NCBI RefSeq assembly: GCF_901933205.1
Contig: NC_044582.1
Coordinates: 19,195,820 to 19,259,819 of the forward strand
DNA from: Camarhynchus parvulus
Lineage: Eukaryota; Chordata; Aves; Passeriformes; Thraupidae
Direction of reading: 5' to 3'
DNA length: 64,000 bases
The position numbers and the translations under genes were made by a program. The notes under the pieces are model-generated. The model did no database searches and was not told where the DNA came from. It was given only the letters and a program-made list of their open reading frames with translations. Within the stretch, counting starts at the first letter, position 1. Each line of letters starts with the position of its first letter. Shown here piece after piece: positions 1 to 9,838 of this stretch.

Positions 1-141
1 TGCTGAGGGCTGAGCTGGCCGGAGAACAGGGGAGCCCCAGGGCTTTGGGCACAGCAATCACCTCCTTTGGCTCCGCGGGTGGGGCATGACCGGGGTTAAT
101 AAATCACTGGCGGGAGGAGAGATCTGCTCACACAGCACCGT

Positions 142-447
142 GAGCAGCCCCACCTGTCCTGAGCAGCCCCACCTGTCCTGAGCAGCCCCACCTGTCCCGA
201 GCAGCCCCACCTGTCCTGAGCAGCCCCACCTGTGCCTGAACAGCCTCACCTGTCCTGAGCAGCCTCACCTGTGCCTGAACAGCCCCACCTGTCCTGAGCA
301 GCCTCACCTGTCCTGAGCAGCCTCACCTGTGCCTGCACAGCACCACCCCCCCCACCCCCCCACCTGTCCTGAGCAGCCCCACCTGTGCCTGAAGCCTCAA
401 CCTCACCTGTGCCTGCACAGATACCTGTCTGAGCAGCCCACCTGTCT
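142..447. repeat. 19-bp minisatellite (AGCAGCCCCACCTGTCCTG-type)
   Basis: About fifteen imperfect tandem copies of a 19-bp unit, with 21-bp variants reading CCTGTGCCTGA. The array degenerates around 340-370 into a C-rich stretch and ends where LTR-like sequence begins. The strand is pyrimidine-rich (CACCTGTCC). The array produces a minus-strand open frame with GLLGTG-type repeats that is not a gene. Confidence 0.9.
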
Positions 448-1010
448 GAAGGAATTGAAGTCGAATCTGTTGACTTCCTGTGAAAAAAGAACGAAGTTTT
501 TTCTCAGAAGGCTATTATATTATATTATATTATATTATATTATATTATATTATATTATATTATATTATATTATATTATATTATATTATATTATATTATAT
601 TATATTATATTATATTATATTATATATCATATATCATATATCATATTATATCATCAGAAGGCTTAACAAGAATGATCATGATAGTTAATAATGATATTTT
701 ATAATAATAATATTTTATAATTTTATAATATTTTGTAAGTTTATAATGGTATTTTCAATGATCATGAAAGCTCGTGACTCCTCAGAGTCCCAACTCAACT
801 GGACCATGACTGGTGATTAAGTCAAAACAATTCACATGAAACCAATGAAACAATGACCAGTTGGTAAACAATCTCCAAACACATTCCAAAGCAGCAAACA
901 CAGGAGAAACAGTCAGATAATTATTGTTGTCATTTCTCTCTGATGCTTCTCAGCTTCCCAGGAGAAGAATCCTGGGCAAAGAGGATTTTTCAGAAAATGT
1001 AACAGTGACA
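448..1010 (-). mobile_element. solo LTR, degraded, 5' boundary on the + strand uncertain
   Basis: Similar along most of its length to the LTR at 4865-5283. Shared segments are CTCAGAAGGCT at the start of the AT-rich part, a block with GACTGGTGATTAAGTCAAAA, the AAACACATTCCA block, CTTCTCAGCTTCCCAGGAGA, and a terminal TTTTTCAGAAAATGTAACAGTGACA-type end at 1010. The AT-rich centre is expanded into a microsatellite. I cannot find a target-site duplication matching CCTTTG at 1011-1016, so the left edge is approximate. Sense strand is inferred from related copies, where CCAAT, TATA and AATAAA motifs run in order on the minus strand. Confidence 0.7.
512..655. repeat. (TTATA)n microsatellite inside the LTR
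   Basis: Nearly perfect 5-bp repeat over about 120 bp, followed by a short TATCA/TATAC variant tail. It sits between the LTR landmarks CTCAGAAGGCT and ATCAGAAGGCTTAACAAG, which in sister LTRs flank an ordinary AT-rich segment containing TATTATATTA. The repeat therefore grew from LTR sequence. Open frames reading YYIIL repeats are artefacts. Confidence 0.93.
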
Positions 1011-1214
1011 CCTTTGCCTCCTGGGAGGGGAACTGGGACTCTGTCAACGGGAAGGCTTCAGGGGGATCACAAGGCCCTGGATCCCTGATGAGGGATCTGC
1101 TGGGATATCCCCAGAATTTGGTGTTTCTGAGCATGATTAGAAATCCCAGTTCAGCCCATCTGGGAAAAAGAGGAAAAAATATCCATGGAGTTCCACAGTG
1201 AGCCCTTGGTGTCA

Positions 1215-1478
1215 CAGAACCATGGCATGGGTTGGGTTGGGTTGGGTTGGGTTGGGAGGGACCCTAAATCCCACCCAGTGCCACCCCTGCCATGGCAGGG
1301 ACACCTCCCACTGTCCCAGGTGCTCCAGCCCCAGTGTCCAGCCTGGCCCTGGGCACTGCCAGGGATCCAGGGGCAGCCCCAGCTGCTCTGGCAGTTCCAG
1401 CCCCTCCCCACCCTCCCAGGGAACAATTCCTAATTCCCAATATCCCACCCAGCCCTGCCCTCTGGCACTGGGGAGCCA
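1215..1478 (-). mobile_element. CR1 LINE 3' end, 5'-truncated
   Basis: The + strand reads the usual antisense CR1 tail. It begins with CAGAACCATGG, then a GGGTTGGG tract, then GGGACCCTAAATCCCACC, the CCTGCCATGGCAGGGACACC motif, CACTGTCCCAGGTGCTCCAG, and CAGGGATCCAGGGGCAGCC. It continues into CTAATTCCCAATATCCCACC and the CCCTGCCCTCTGGCA block of the next upstream part. No reverse transcriptase coding sequence is present. The GGGTT tract is expanded. Confidence 0.9.
1228..1260 (+). repeat. (GGGTT)n tract, G-quadruplex motif
   Basis: Seven GGG runs: six spaced by TT loops between 1229 and 1256, then a last GGG after a single A. It lies exactly where other CR1 copies have a single GGTTTGGGTTGG, so it is an expansion of the LINE tail. 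It fits the G3N1-7 quadruplex rule. Confidence 0.88.
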
Positions 1479-4080
1479 CTGAAGTGAGATTGCAGAATAT
1501 TGCTCTCTTCTATAGAAAAATTCTATTTAAATGCTTGTTTGTTGGGCACAGCAAAAATGGGGTTTAGGTGTTCAGTTCACCCAGGGCTCTCTGCTATGGA
1601 TTACTGAATTTTGAAGCTAAAATCTCTCTCCTGTGTTTTCCTGCCCTCTGCCTCGTGTCCCTGCTCTCCCACTGCAATTATCCAGTTACTGACTCTGCAC
1701 ATCAGGTGTTTAATGGGGGGAGAGGAGGGGCTGCACACTTCCATTAATTAAGCCAACTTGTAGCAGATCATCATCATTTTTCAAGGTGTCAATTGAGAGA
1801 TCTCTGGGAGTGCTGCAGATGAGCCAGGAGCACCTGGGAATTCAGGCTCAGTTCTCACCACAGCATTTCCCAGCCTGTGGAAATACCTGTCAGAGCTCCG
1901 GGTTAACCCCCAGCAGCCAAAAGCATATCTGCAGGATTGTCCTGAACGTTTGAATTTCCATTCCTGTAATGCAGAAAAAACCCCAGTGAACCCCGGAATT
2001 TTTCTGCTGTTGTGCAGGGAGGATTTCTGTGGGGCTTTGAAAAAGTCAGTTGCAAACAAAAATTTTAGCTGTAATCAAACCATGGGATGCTGCAGTTGGA
2101 GCAGGAAAGGAGGGGAAGGCAGTAAAGCAAATATCTCACATGAAGCACAGAGATAAATGTGAATTCAGTGGGTTTTTTTATGTACCCAGGTAAGAAAACT
2201 CTCTGGTTTATGCCCAGCTTGATTAACATGAAGCCACACAAATTTCTGGTTTGCATCTCTGCTTTGTCACACCTGAAAGCAGCCTGGAGCTTAGTCAGTA
2301 TTTGCTGGCTTTAAAAAGCAGCAGCAGGGGCACTTGCAGCCCGTGGCTCTGGGACTGGAGAGGTTTATGGGGTGTCTGAGTGCTCACAGGGCTGAGGGAC
2401 AGCATGTCCTGCCTGTGTGGGAAACGTCTCTGCTGGGGACTGCAGAGACCCTTCATTCATCCCCCAAGCAGAAGGGAGGGTTTCTCATTTTTAACGTTCA
2501 GCTCTGCTCCCTTTATGACTTCTTCCAGCACAGCTGGTTTTTGGCTCTTTTGTAAATAAAATATTATTCTGTTTTTGCCTCTGAGCACTGGAGTCCTGCA
2601 GGGCACCCTTTCCCTGTGTGTTCTGCATCCCTGTGACGGAGCTGACTGGTTTGCTGCTTTACCACCCCTGACCTGCGGCTGCTCCTGCCTTTAGCACCAT
2701 TATTCTGCAGCTGTGGGTGCCAAATCGGGTGCTGAGGGTGGGGCTGGGCTCTGCTCACCTGGGGCAGGGCAGCCCAGGGCTGCTCAGCTGTGCTTTGGGC
2801 TCTCTCTGGGGTGAGGAGGGCTCTCACCAGCACCCCAAGGGCACAAAAAGCCTTTTCTGGGCCTCTGGAGGCTGCTGGGATGAGCAGGAGGTGTGAGCAG
2901 AGCGAAGATAACAAGCAGGTAGGTTTATTTGTGTGTTTTCAATCTATTTTATCGTAGTAGAATGCATTTTTTTTCCTTTGGAGAGCTCTGTTGTGGTGGT
3001 TTGCTGTCTAAACAGAAGAGGTAGCAATGTCTTTGATGTCTTTCTATAAAGTTTTATCTCTGTGCCCTGGCTGACTCAGAGCCTTGTCTCAGTGACTTTT
3101 ATTTTAATTAACCAGTGTGGAAAGGTGGGTTTTGAGGAGGGCGGGGCTCCTGGCCAGGGGCTGCTGTAGCAGCATCAGAATTTGCTGGACTGCGCCCACA
3201 GTGTGAGCAACCCCTGCTCCTGCCTGGGGCTCTGGGTCTGATCCCTGCCCTGTAGGGCTGGGGCTTTTCCTGATAAGGACAATTTATCAAAGCCTTTTGA
3301 GTCAGGAGGCTGTTCTGGCATTTCACCTGCCTGGCTGGGCTGGGGTTTTGGGTCTGTCTGCACCAAACTCCAGGAGCAAACAGGGAATTCAAGGGGAGGC
3401 ACTAAAAGGCTGCCATTATTGTTATTATTAATAATAATAATGAGCCTCCAGATATGCAGAGAGCCTGTGGGTGCAGCCAGTAACAGCGCAGGAGTGAAGC
3501 AAGGGGGTAGCAGATGGAGCCCCTGACCACGGAACATCTTCACCCCCTTCCTCCTCCCTGGAGCTGGAAGTTTACTCCAGAACTTAATTTTTGTTATTGT
3601 TAGAAACCTTGATTTGTCACCCTTGGTTGTCAGGCAGTTCACTTTTCCCTTGTGCAACTTTGCCCTACAGTAGAACTGTTTCTTCCCTCTTCCTTATTTA
3701 TTTACTGCCACCAAACCCAGCTAATTTCCCAGGCTAAATAAGCAATTTTGTTTTAATCTCCACCTCTGTTCCCACTCCTTGATCATCCATGCAATCCTTG
3801 TATGCACTGAAATTCATCTGTTTTGAGCAAAGACGTGCAAAATCATACACGAGATCGAGAACTGAGCTCTTTGTGTTCTGGCTGTTGGAAAAATGATGTG
3901 TAATAGGATTGAACTTCTTTAATTGTAAATTCTACCTGAAGCACGCTTGGTTTGCTGCTCTTTTACTTCTGAGCTCCTGGTGTTTAACAGGAATTCCTGT
4001 TGTTGAACAGCATCTTTCACTTAGCTCCAGGCAGGGCTCTGTGTCCCACACCCAGCAGTAAAACGGAGCCACTCTGGAGT
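1479..4080. other. unique non-coding DNA, no gene seen
   Basis: Mixed composition with no open frame that looks like a protein. A short ATT/ATA run (CATTATTGTTATTATTAATAATAATAATG region, split by a point of symmetry) lies at 3412-3442. Nothing else recognised. Confidence 0.6.
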
Positions 4081-4385
4081 TGGATTCCTGGGGCTTGAGA
4101 GGAGCATTCCCATGGGATTTCTGGGGTTTGAGGAGAATATTCCCGTGGGATTTCTGGGATTTGAGGGGAATATTCCCATGGGATTTCTGGGGTTTGAGGG
4201 GAATGTTCCAATGGGATTCCTGGGGTTTGAGAGGAATATTCCCATGGGATTCCTGGGGTTTGAGGGGAATGTTCCAATAGGATCCCTGGGGTTTGAGGGG
4301 AATGTTCCAATAGGATCCCTGGGGTTTGAGGGGAATATTCCCATGGGGTTCCTGGGGTTTGAGGGGAATGTTCCCGTTGGATTCA
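4081..4385. repeat. 33-bp minisatellite, nine copies, open in several frames
   Basis: Unit GGATTTCTGGGGTTTGAGGG plus GAATATTCCCATG, 33 bp, about nine copies with point changes (TTCCAATAG, TTCCCGTG). Since 33 is 11 codons and the unit has no stop in several frames, the array creates long open frames on both strands, including most of a 278-codon minus-strand frame ending at 4021. Repeats of GFLGFEGNIPM or SNPRNPMGIFP are products of the array, not of a gene. Confidence 0.95.
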
Positions 4386-4858
4386 GGAGAATCTCCCCGC
4401 TGCTGGTTGCTGCTGCTGGCCTGGAGCTGTCTGTGGGGTTTGTGCTGGTGAGGAAAGGTTTGCTGTGTTTAGGGTGGGTCTCTCTGGGGATGTGTGGGGT
4501 CTGCAGGAGCTCCTGGCTGGAATCATGGCCTTGGTGAGGCTGGAAAGGGGAAATGCAGGAGAGAAGAGCTCTTGCAGTGTCCCAAAGAGCTGTGGAACAG
4601 GAGCGAACCAGCACCTTCACCAAAGCCTTCAGAACAGGGTCATTTCCTCCTCTGGGGTCTCCTGTTCCCACCTGGGCCAGACCCTGCTCAGCTCCAGCCC
4701 AGGGATCAGCTAAGCCTGGCTCAGGCTCCAGGGCTGTCCCAGGGCTGTTCCCAGCACGTTTTGTGTCTCCTCCCTCCCAGCCCAGAGCTCTCCTGGGTTG
4801 GACACATCTTGCATTTCTCTTTTTGTTCCTCAGGCACCCCTGGGCTCTCAGTGCCACC

Positions 4859-5289
4859 AGGTCCTGGTGTATTTGTGGGGTGCCCTGTGGCAGGGAGGAA
4901 TGATGACTCTGACTCCATGTGCTCAGAAGGCTAATTCATTATTTTATGATACTATATTGTATTAAAGAATACGATACTAAACTGTCCTAAAGAATACAGA
5001 AAGGATACTTACAGAAGGATAAAAAGATAATGATGAAAACTCCTGACTCTCTCCAGAGCCCTGACACAGCTTGGCCCTGATTGGCCAATGAGTCAAAATA
5101 ATTCACAGCAGAATCCAATGAAACAATCACCTGTGGGTAAACAATCCCCAAACACATTCCACATGAGCACAACACAGGAGAAACAAATGAGATAAGAATT
5201 GTTTTTCTTTTCCTCTGAGGCTTCTCAGCTTCCCAGGAGAAGATCCTGGGCAAAGAGATTTTTCAGAGAATGTGATGGTGACAAGGTCC
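4859..5289 (-). mobile_element. solo LTR 4865-5283 with 6-bp target-site duplication AGGTCC
   Basis: The element runs from TGGTGTATTTGTGGGG (4865) to GATGGTGACA (5283), with TG and CA ends. AGGTCC is directly repeated at 4859-4864 and 5284-5289. On the minus strand it has a CCAAT-type motif (GGCCAATCAGG from CCTGATTGGCC), then an AT-rich TATA region, which sets the inferred sense. A 6-bp duplication is typical of class II (ERVK-like) bird endogenous retroviruses. There is no internal coding region, so it arose by LTR-LTR recombination. It is closest to the copy at 448-1010 and more distant from those at 8700, 34528 and 51099. Confidence 0.9.
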
Positions 5290-6020
5290 CTCCTCAGAGA
5301 GGTGGAATCTGTTCATCCTTTACAAAGATGCTGCCTCGCCCAAAGGGACTTTGCCCAGGTTATTCTCCATGGCAGACTTTGTAGGAGCCACTCAGCCTGT
5401 GACTCAGGAGCATCAGCTCTGCTGCAGCCATGTATTTATTTGCCACGTGTTAATGTTTCTCCTTTAATATTCTGTTGTCTAATTGTGGCTCTTAATTGTG
5501 CTCATTACCTTAAATCATGCTCTGCCAGCCATCCTTTCTGTCAGTGGCAATAAGGCTTTTTTCTCCCTGCAAGGTGCTTGTAGTTGAATATCAGTGTCTC
5601 AATAATGAAGATTTATGGGCTCGGGCCACACAGGACTGTGTGGCTCTGTGGGGAAGCCACACTCTGGGTTATAAAAAAAGGCAGAGAAAAGTCAAGGCCT
5701 GTAAAACACTTCAGTGATGGGCATGGCAGTCAGGAGAAGTTTAATCTCTGCCCAAACCAAGGTGGCTGAAGGAAAACCCTTAAAGGAAAGCCATGAGGGG
5801 CGTTTGGCACCTCCCACGGCAGCCAAATCTTCCAGGACTTTCTATCCTCAATGAATTTGCATTTAATTTCATTTAATTTCATTTCATTATTCCATTCCCA
5901 ATCAGCCAGGCCCATCACCACGTTTATTGATTGTATCAGTCTGGCCCAAAGGGGTTCCAGAGCTTTAGTGTGGGGTGTCTGAGGTGGCTCCTGCTGACCA
6001 GCACAGGGCTCCTGCAGGGT

Positions 6021-6070
6021 TTGAGGACTGAATGCTTTGAGCAGTTTTCCAGTTGGATGATAAAACAAAT
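6021..6070 (+). repeat. inverted repeat, left copy
   Basis: The sequence starting TTGAGGACTGAATG and containing GCAGTTTTCCAGTTGGATGA matches the reverse complement of 6982-7031 with about three substitutions over 49 bp. The core GAGCAGTTTTCCAGTTGG is identical. Only this part is shared, so it may be the conserved end of an unrecognised dispersed repeat or a small inverted duplication. Confidence 0.85.
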
Positions 6071-6981
6071 ATCCCCACCCCACAAATACATTCAAATTGA
6101 GCAGCACCTGCACAGGTATTTTTGTGCTTATGGGGGCTCTGAGGGGTCAGGTAACTCCCATGAAGTTGAAAATATTTGTGTTCAGAGCACGTACTGAGCT
6201 GGCACACCCTGCAGAATGCAGATTTGCAGCTTGGGCTTGGGAAGAAGAGCAGAAATAATTGAGAAGCCACAGAAAACAGAGTCAGGCTGTGATGGGACAA
6301 GTTAGCAGCAGTGGGACTTGCGAGGAGATGACTGAAATCTCTTTTTGATGATTAAAAATGAGTGTATAACTGCTGGAGTTGTAATTCCTGTCACTGACAC
6401 CCAGATTGTGGCACGAGTCACAGCTGTCTTTTGCAGACTTGAGAGATAGTTACATTTTACTGGAAGAATTAACATTTTCTCTCCTGTTTTGTGGAGATTT
6501 CGGTTCCTTTGCATAACAGCCACGTCCACTCCGGGCCTTGGCTTTCTGCTGAATGGATCTCTTTGCTCTCCCTTGTCCCCAGTTTGTGCAGCCAGGTTTA
6601 TTTCCTGGTGCTGGCTCGCTTTGGGCAGATGTTCTCGTTCAGTGCATGGCTGAGCAGAGCTCTGCAAAGTTCCCTGCTCTGCTGGGGCTGCCCAGATTGA
6701 CAGGGGCACTGACATTTGGGCAATTTGGCTCCAGGACCTTTGATCATTGCGGGCTCAGCCTGTGGTAAATGTGATTTTTGGCTCAGGGACAGGGAGCTGT
6801 GGGTCTGGGAAGCTGCAGCTTGGAGCTCAGGGGTTTTCCTTCAGACCACTGAGAAGGTGGTTTGGGGAACTCTGAATTCCCCAGAATTTATTTAAAAGCT
6901 TTTCCCCCCTTCATTTATTTATTTCTCCAATACCTTCAGCTATGGATGGAATCTGTTTTGAGGGGAGATGTCTCTGTGTTC

Positions 6982-7031
6982 ATTATTTTATCATCCAACT
7001 GGAAAACTGCTCAAAACATTCAATCCTCAAA
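6982..7031 (-). repeat. inverted repeat, right copy
   Basis: Contains TCATCCAACTGGAAAACTGC, the reverse complement of the core at 6021-6070. Differences are two transitions within the match and divergence at the ends. About 0.9 kb separates the copies. Confidence 0.85.
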
Positions 7032-8693
7032 AATCACTAATTCTTGAGGAATTTCCAGACCAGCCAGTTTTGTCTGTTTTCACTTCACTGCAGAGCTTCT
7101 GAAAGAAATGTATTTTTAAGAAAAATACCTAAATATTTATAAGAATAGGAAATGGTGTTGGAAGGAGCACAGGGATCATGGAAAGACTGCCTTGACTTGC
7201 TGGAGGGCAGAATATTGCACTGGAATTATAAAAAAAAAAGAAATCAAGGCTTTGTTTCCTTCTAAAACTAACAAAATTGAGTTGAGCCCATTGCAAATGT
7301 GGAGGTTTAAATGAAGTTTAAGCCAGGACACTTCCCCAAAGAAAGATGAACTTTTATTTTTGTTTGGAAGTATCTTGAATTCTGATTGAAGATGGATGTG
7401 AGTCACTTGGGATTAAATATAATTTGTATTAGTTTTTAAATTAATAAATAAGTACAGACTTGAGCAAGAACTCCAGTGTTGTAGAGGATGAACACTCCTC
7501 TGGTGTTTGGGAAGGTGCTGAGCTCCCTGAACCTCTGCAGCCACTGCTGCCCTTTGGATCGTCCCCACTCGTGGACATTTATCCCCCTTGTGGTCCTGCT
7601 TTAGTAATGCTTTGTCCACAACTTTTTTGACTCTGTGCACAATAAATCTCCTAAATTGCAGGGCTGTGGTGGAGTTTTCAATTAGACATTACACAAAAGC
7701 TAACAGCTCGCTCTTGTGCTCCTCTGCATCCTCTCTGCCAATAAATCCTGGGCTCTGGCACGTCCTTGTGCAGACACTCTGCTGCCTCTGAGCAGGAATG
7801 ATGTAATGGGGTTACTAAAAAGGGCAAGAATATAGATTTTCTCCAGGCATTGTGTCATCAGAAGGGTGTAAATCTGACCACTTTGAAAAATCCAAATCAA
7901 TTTATTGCGCATTATGAAAATTCCTTGATATATTTTCTGTATTGCAGAACGTTGTTGCTTCCAAGTGCCCTGCTTTGAAAAACAGAGCTGTTACTTGTAA
8001 AGGGATTTTCCTAAATCAAAGCTTGGCCATAAAAAACTGAAGGTGGCAAAGGACATAATTTCCCCCCCCCAATTTTGGATCAGACATCTTGTATTTTAAG
8101 AAAAGGAGACAGTGGAGAAATGTTTTCCCAGTGGTGATCCCTGTAAATTCCCCATGAGTTATGTGATACTTGACTAAAATGATCCCTTTGGATGACCAGA
8201 AAGCATCACTGCAAATCTCAGCGCCTCTTGTGTTCCGTGGTCAGAGCCCTGGCAGACTTTGTAGCCTTCAGAAAATGCCATTTTCCACTTCTCAGGGATG
8301 AAGCACCCTGTGAGGAGCGTGTGGCCCTGCAGGGTGATGTGGGACAGCCCTGCAGCCCCCGCTCGTCCCTCAGTAACGCAGGGGTGGGTTATTCCCTGCC
8401 CCTGAGCGGAGCACAGAGTGGGTCCTGCCTCTCTCCCCCCTCAGAGCTGGCTGGGTGAGAGGGCAGCGAGGGGGGTTACCCAAAATTCAGGTATTTTCAC
8501 TCTGCTCTGAGAGGGGCACCGGGGGTGCAGCTGGGAGTGTTTGTGGTGTTTGTGGAGCCTGGACCGTGGAGTTTTCCTGCCTTGTTGTGTTTCCTGTCCC
8601 ACCTCTGCAGCTGCCAGTGCTCTGTGTGGTTTCCTGGGGCAGTCAGAGGGAGCAGAGGCACAGAGGATGATGTGCTTGGCATCCTCGGGAGAG

Positions 8694-9108
8694 AAGTCAT
8701 GTCACAGACACGTTTTATGAAAAATCCTTTCGTTAGGATTTTTTCTCCTGAGAAGCTGAGAGGCCTCAGAAACCAAATGTAAACAATGATTATCTGCTGC
8801 TGTGGGATGCAACAGGTGCATCTGTGATTGGTCTCATGTGGTTGTTTTTAATTCATGGCCAATCACAGTCCAGCTGTCTCAGACTCTCTGGTCAGTCACA
8901 AGATTTTATTATCATTCCATTCCTTTCTATTCCTTGCCAGCCTTCTGATGAAATCCTTTCTTCTATTCTTTTAGTGTAGTTTTAGCATAGAATTTTCTTT
9001 TAATATAATATATATGATAAAATAATAAATCAGCCTTCTGAAACATGGAGTCAAGATTCTCATCTCTTCCCTGGTCCTGGGACCCCTGTGAACACCACCA
9101 CAAAGTCA
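8694..9108 (+). mobile_element. solo LTR 8700-9102 with 6-bp target-site duplication AAGTCA
   Basis: Starts TGTCACAGACACG at 8700 and ends GAACACCACCACA at 9102. AAGTCA flanks it at 8694-8699 and 9103-9108. In this direction a GTGATTGGTCTCATG block and GGCCAATCACAGTCCAGC (CCAAT box) precede an AT-rich TATAATATATATGATAAAAT stretch. AATAAATCAGCC follows as a likely polyadenylation signal, so + is the inferred sense. It is 403 bp long and has no internal genes. It is the same family as 34528-34928 and 51099-51792, resembling from memory the passerine TguLTR5 type; that name needs a library search. Confidence 0.93.
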
Positions 9109-9510
9109 GAGCCATGAGCTGGCTGAATGTGTCTGTCAGAGGAGCTGCAGAGCCCAGGCATGGCCGTGGTTTTGTAGATCTGGAGCTCCAAATACCCAAA
9201 TTACACTGGAAACCCCAAAGTAATTGAGCCAGGCCAATGGCAGACATGTGCAGGCTGATCACAAACTCTGTCCCCTGCTCCAGGCTTCAGCATCCTCTGG
9301 GTTTCCTTTTGTACCCAGTTAAATTTCCAGCCCAGCAAACTCCCAGCACCCAAAAGTGACATTGTCCTTTACTCGGGGCAGAGGTTTTATTCTAGAGCTA
9401 ACACAGGAATTTCCAAACAGGCAGAGCTATGAATTTTCCAGCAATAGAGATGTAGTTTTGATGTGTGGAAAACAGTGGCAGTAATTTACAGCATCACCAT
9501 TGTAACGCTG

Positions 9511-9528
9511 ATGTTACTGCAGTAACAT
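9511..9528. other. 18-bp perfect palindrome
   Basis: ATGTTACTGCAGTAACAT is its own reverse complement. Its two halves resemble, but do not match, RFX-type X-box half sites (GTTRCC...RGYAAC). A single palindrome of this size is only mildly unexpected in 64 kb, so function is an open question. Confidence 0.5.
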
Positions 9529-9761
9529 TGAGGCTGCTGAAAACCCTGTCCAGCAGGAGCTGGGAGTCACGAGCTAAAGCCTGGATATTTATCCATAAAT
9601 TCCATGACAGCATTTCCAGCATTTCTTGTCTCAGAAATTCCTAAATGAATATTGATTTTTATTGCCCAGAAACGAGCTGGCTGTGGCTCCTCTCACAGCC
9701 TGCTGAGGGTGTCTTAGGGGGATGTGTTTGGGAATGCCCTAGAGGGCTCTGGAGTGGGGCT

Positions 9762-9838
9762 GGGCTGGTGTGTGCGCCCTGGGCTGGTGTGTGCGCCCTG
9801 GGCTGGTGTGTGCACCCTGGGCTGGTGTTTGTGCAGGG
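9762..9838. repeat. 19-bp minisatellite, four copies
   Basis: GGGCTGGTGTGTGCGCCCT occurs at 9762 and 9781 exactly, then with one change (CACCCT) at 9800, and partially at 9819. Copy identity is high, so the array is young or homogenised. Confidence 0.93.

Larger units (their letters stand above)
5290..8693. other. unique non-coding DNA with one inverted repeat pair
   Basis: No convincing gene. It contains a short TTTAATTTCA tandem run near 5859-5885 and two inverted copies of a 49-bp sequence (annotated separately). It also has an A-run near 7228 and a C-run near 8065. Open frames here are short and lack family resemblance. Confidence 0.6.

Noticed and set aside
142..447. Direct repeats resembling a CRISPR array
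   Set aside because: Units are contiguous 19-bp tandem copies without spacers, in a vertebrate-type sequence.
1011..1016. CCTTTG as a target-site duplication for the LTR at 448-1010, paired with CCTTTG at 64-69
   Set aside because: The upstream copy is not followed by a TG LTR start and lies beyond the minisatellite, so the match is likely chance.
4021..4857. 278-codon minus-strand open frame
   Set aside because: About a third is the 33-bp minisatellite, which is open in several frames; the rest shows no domain.
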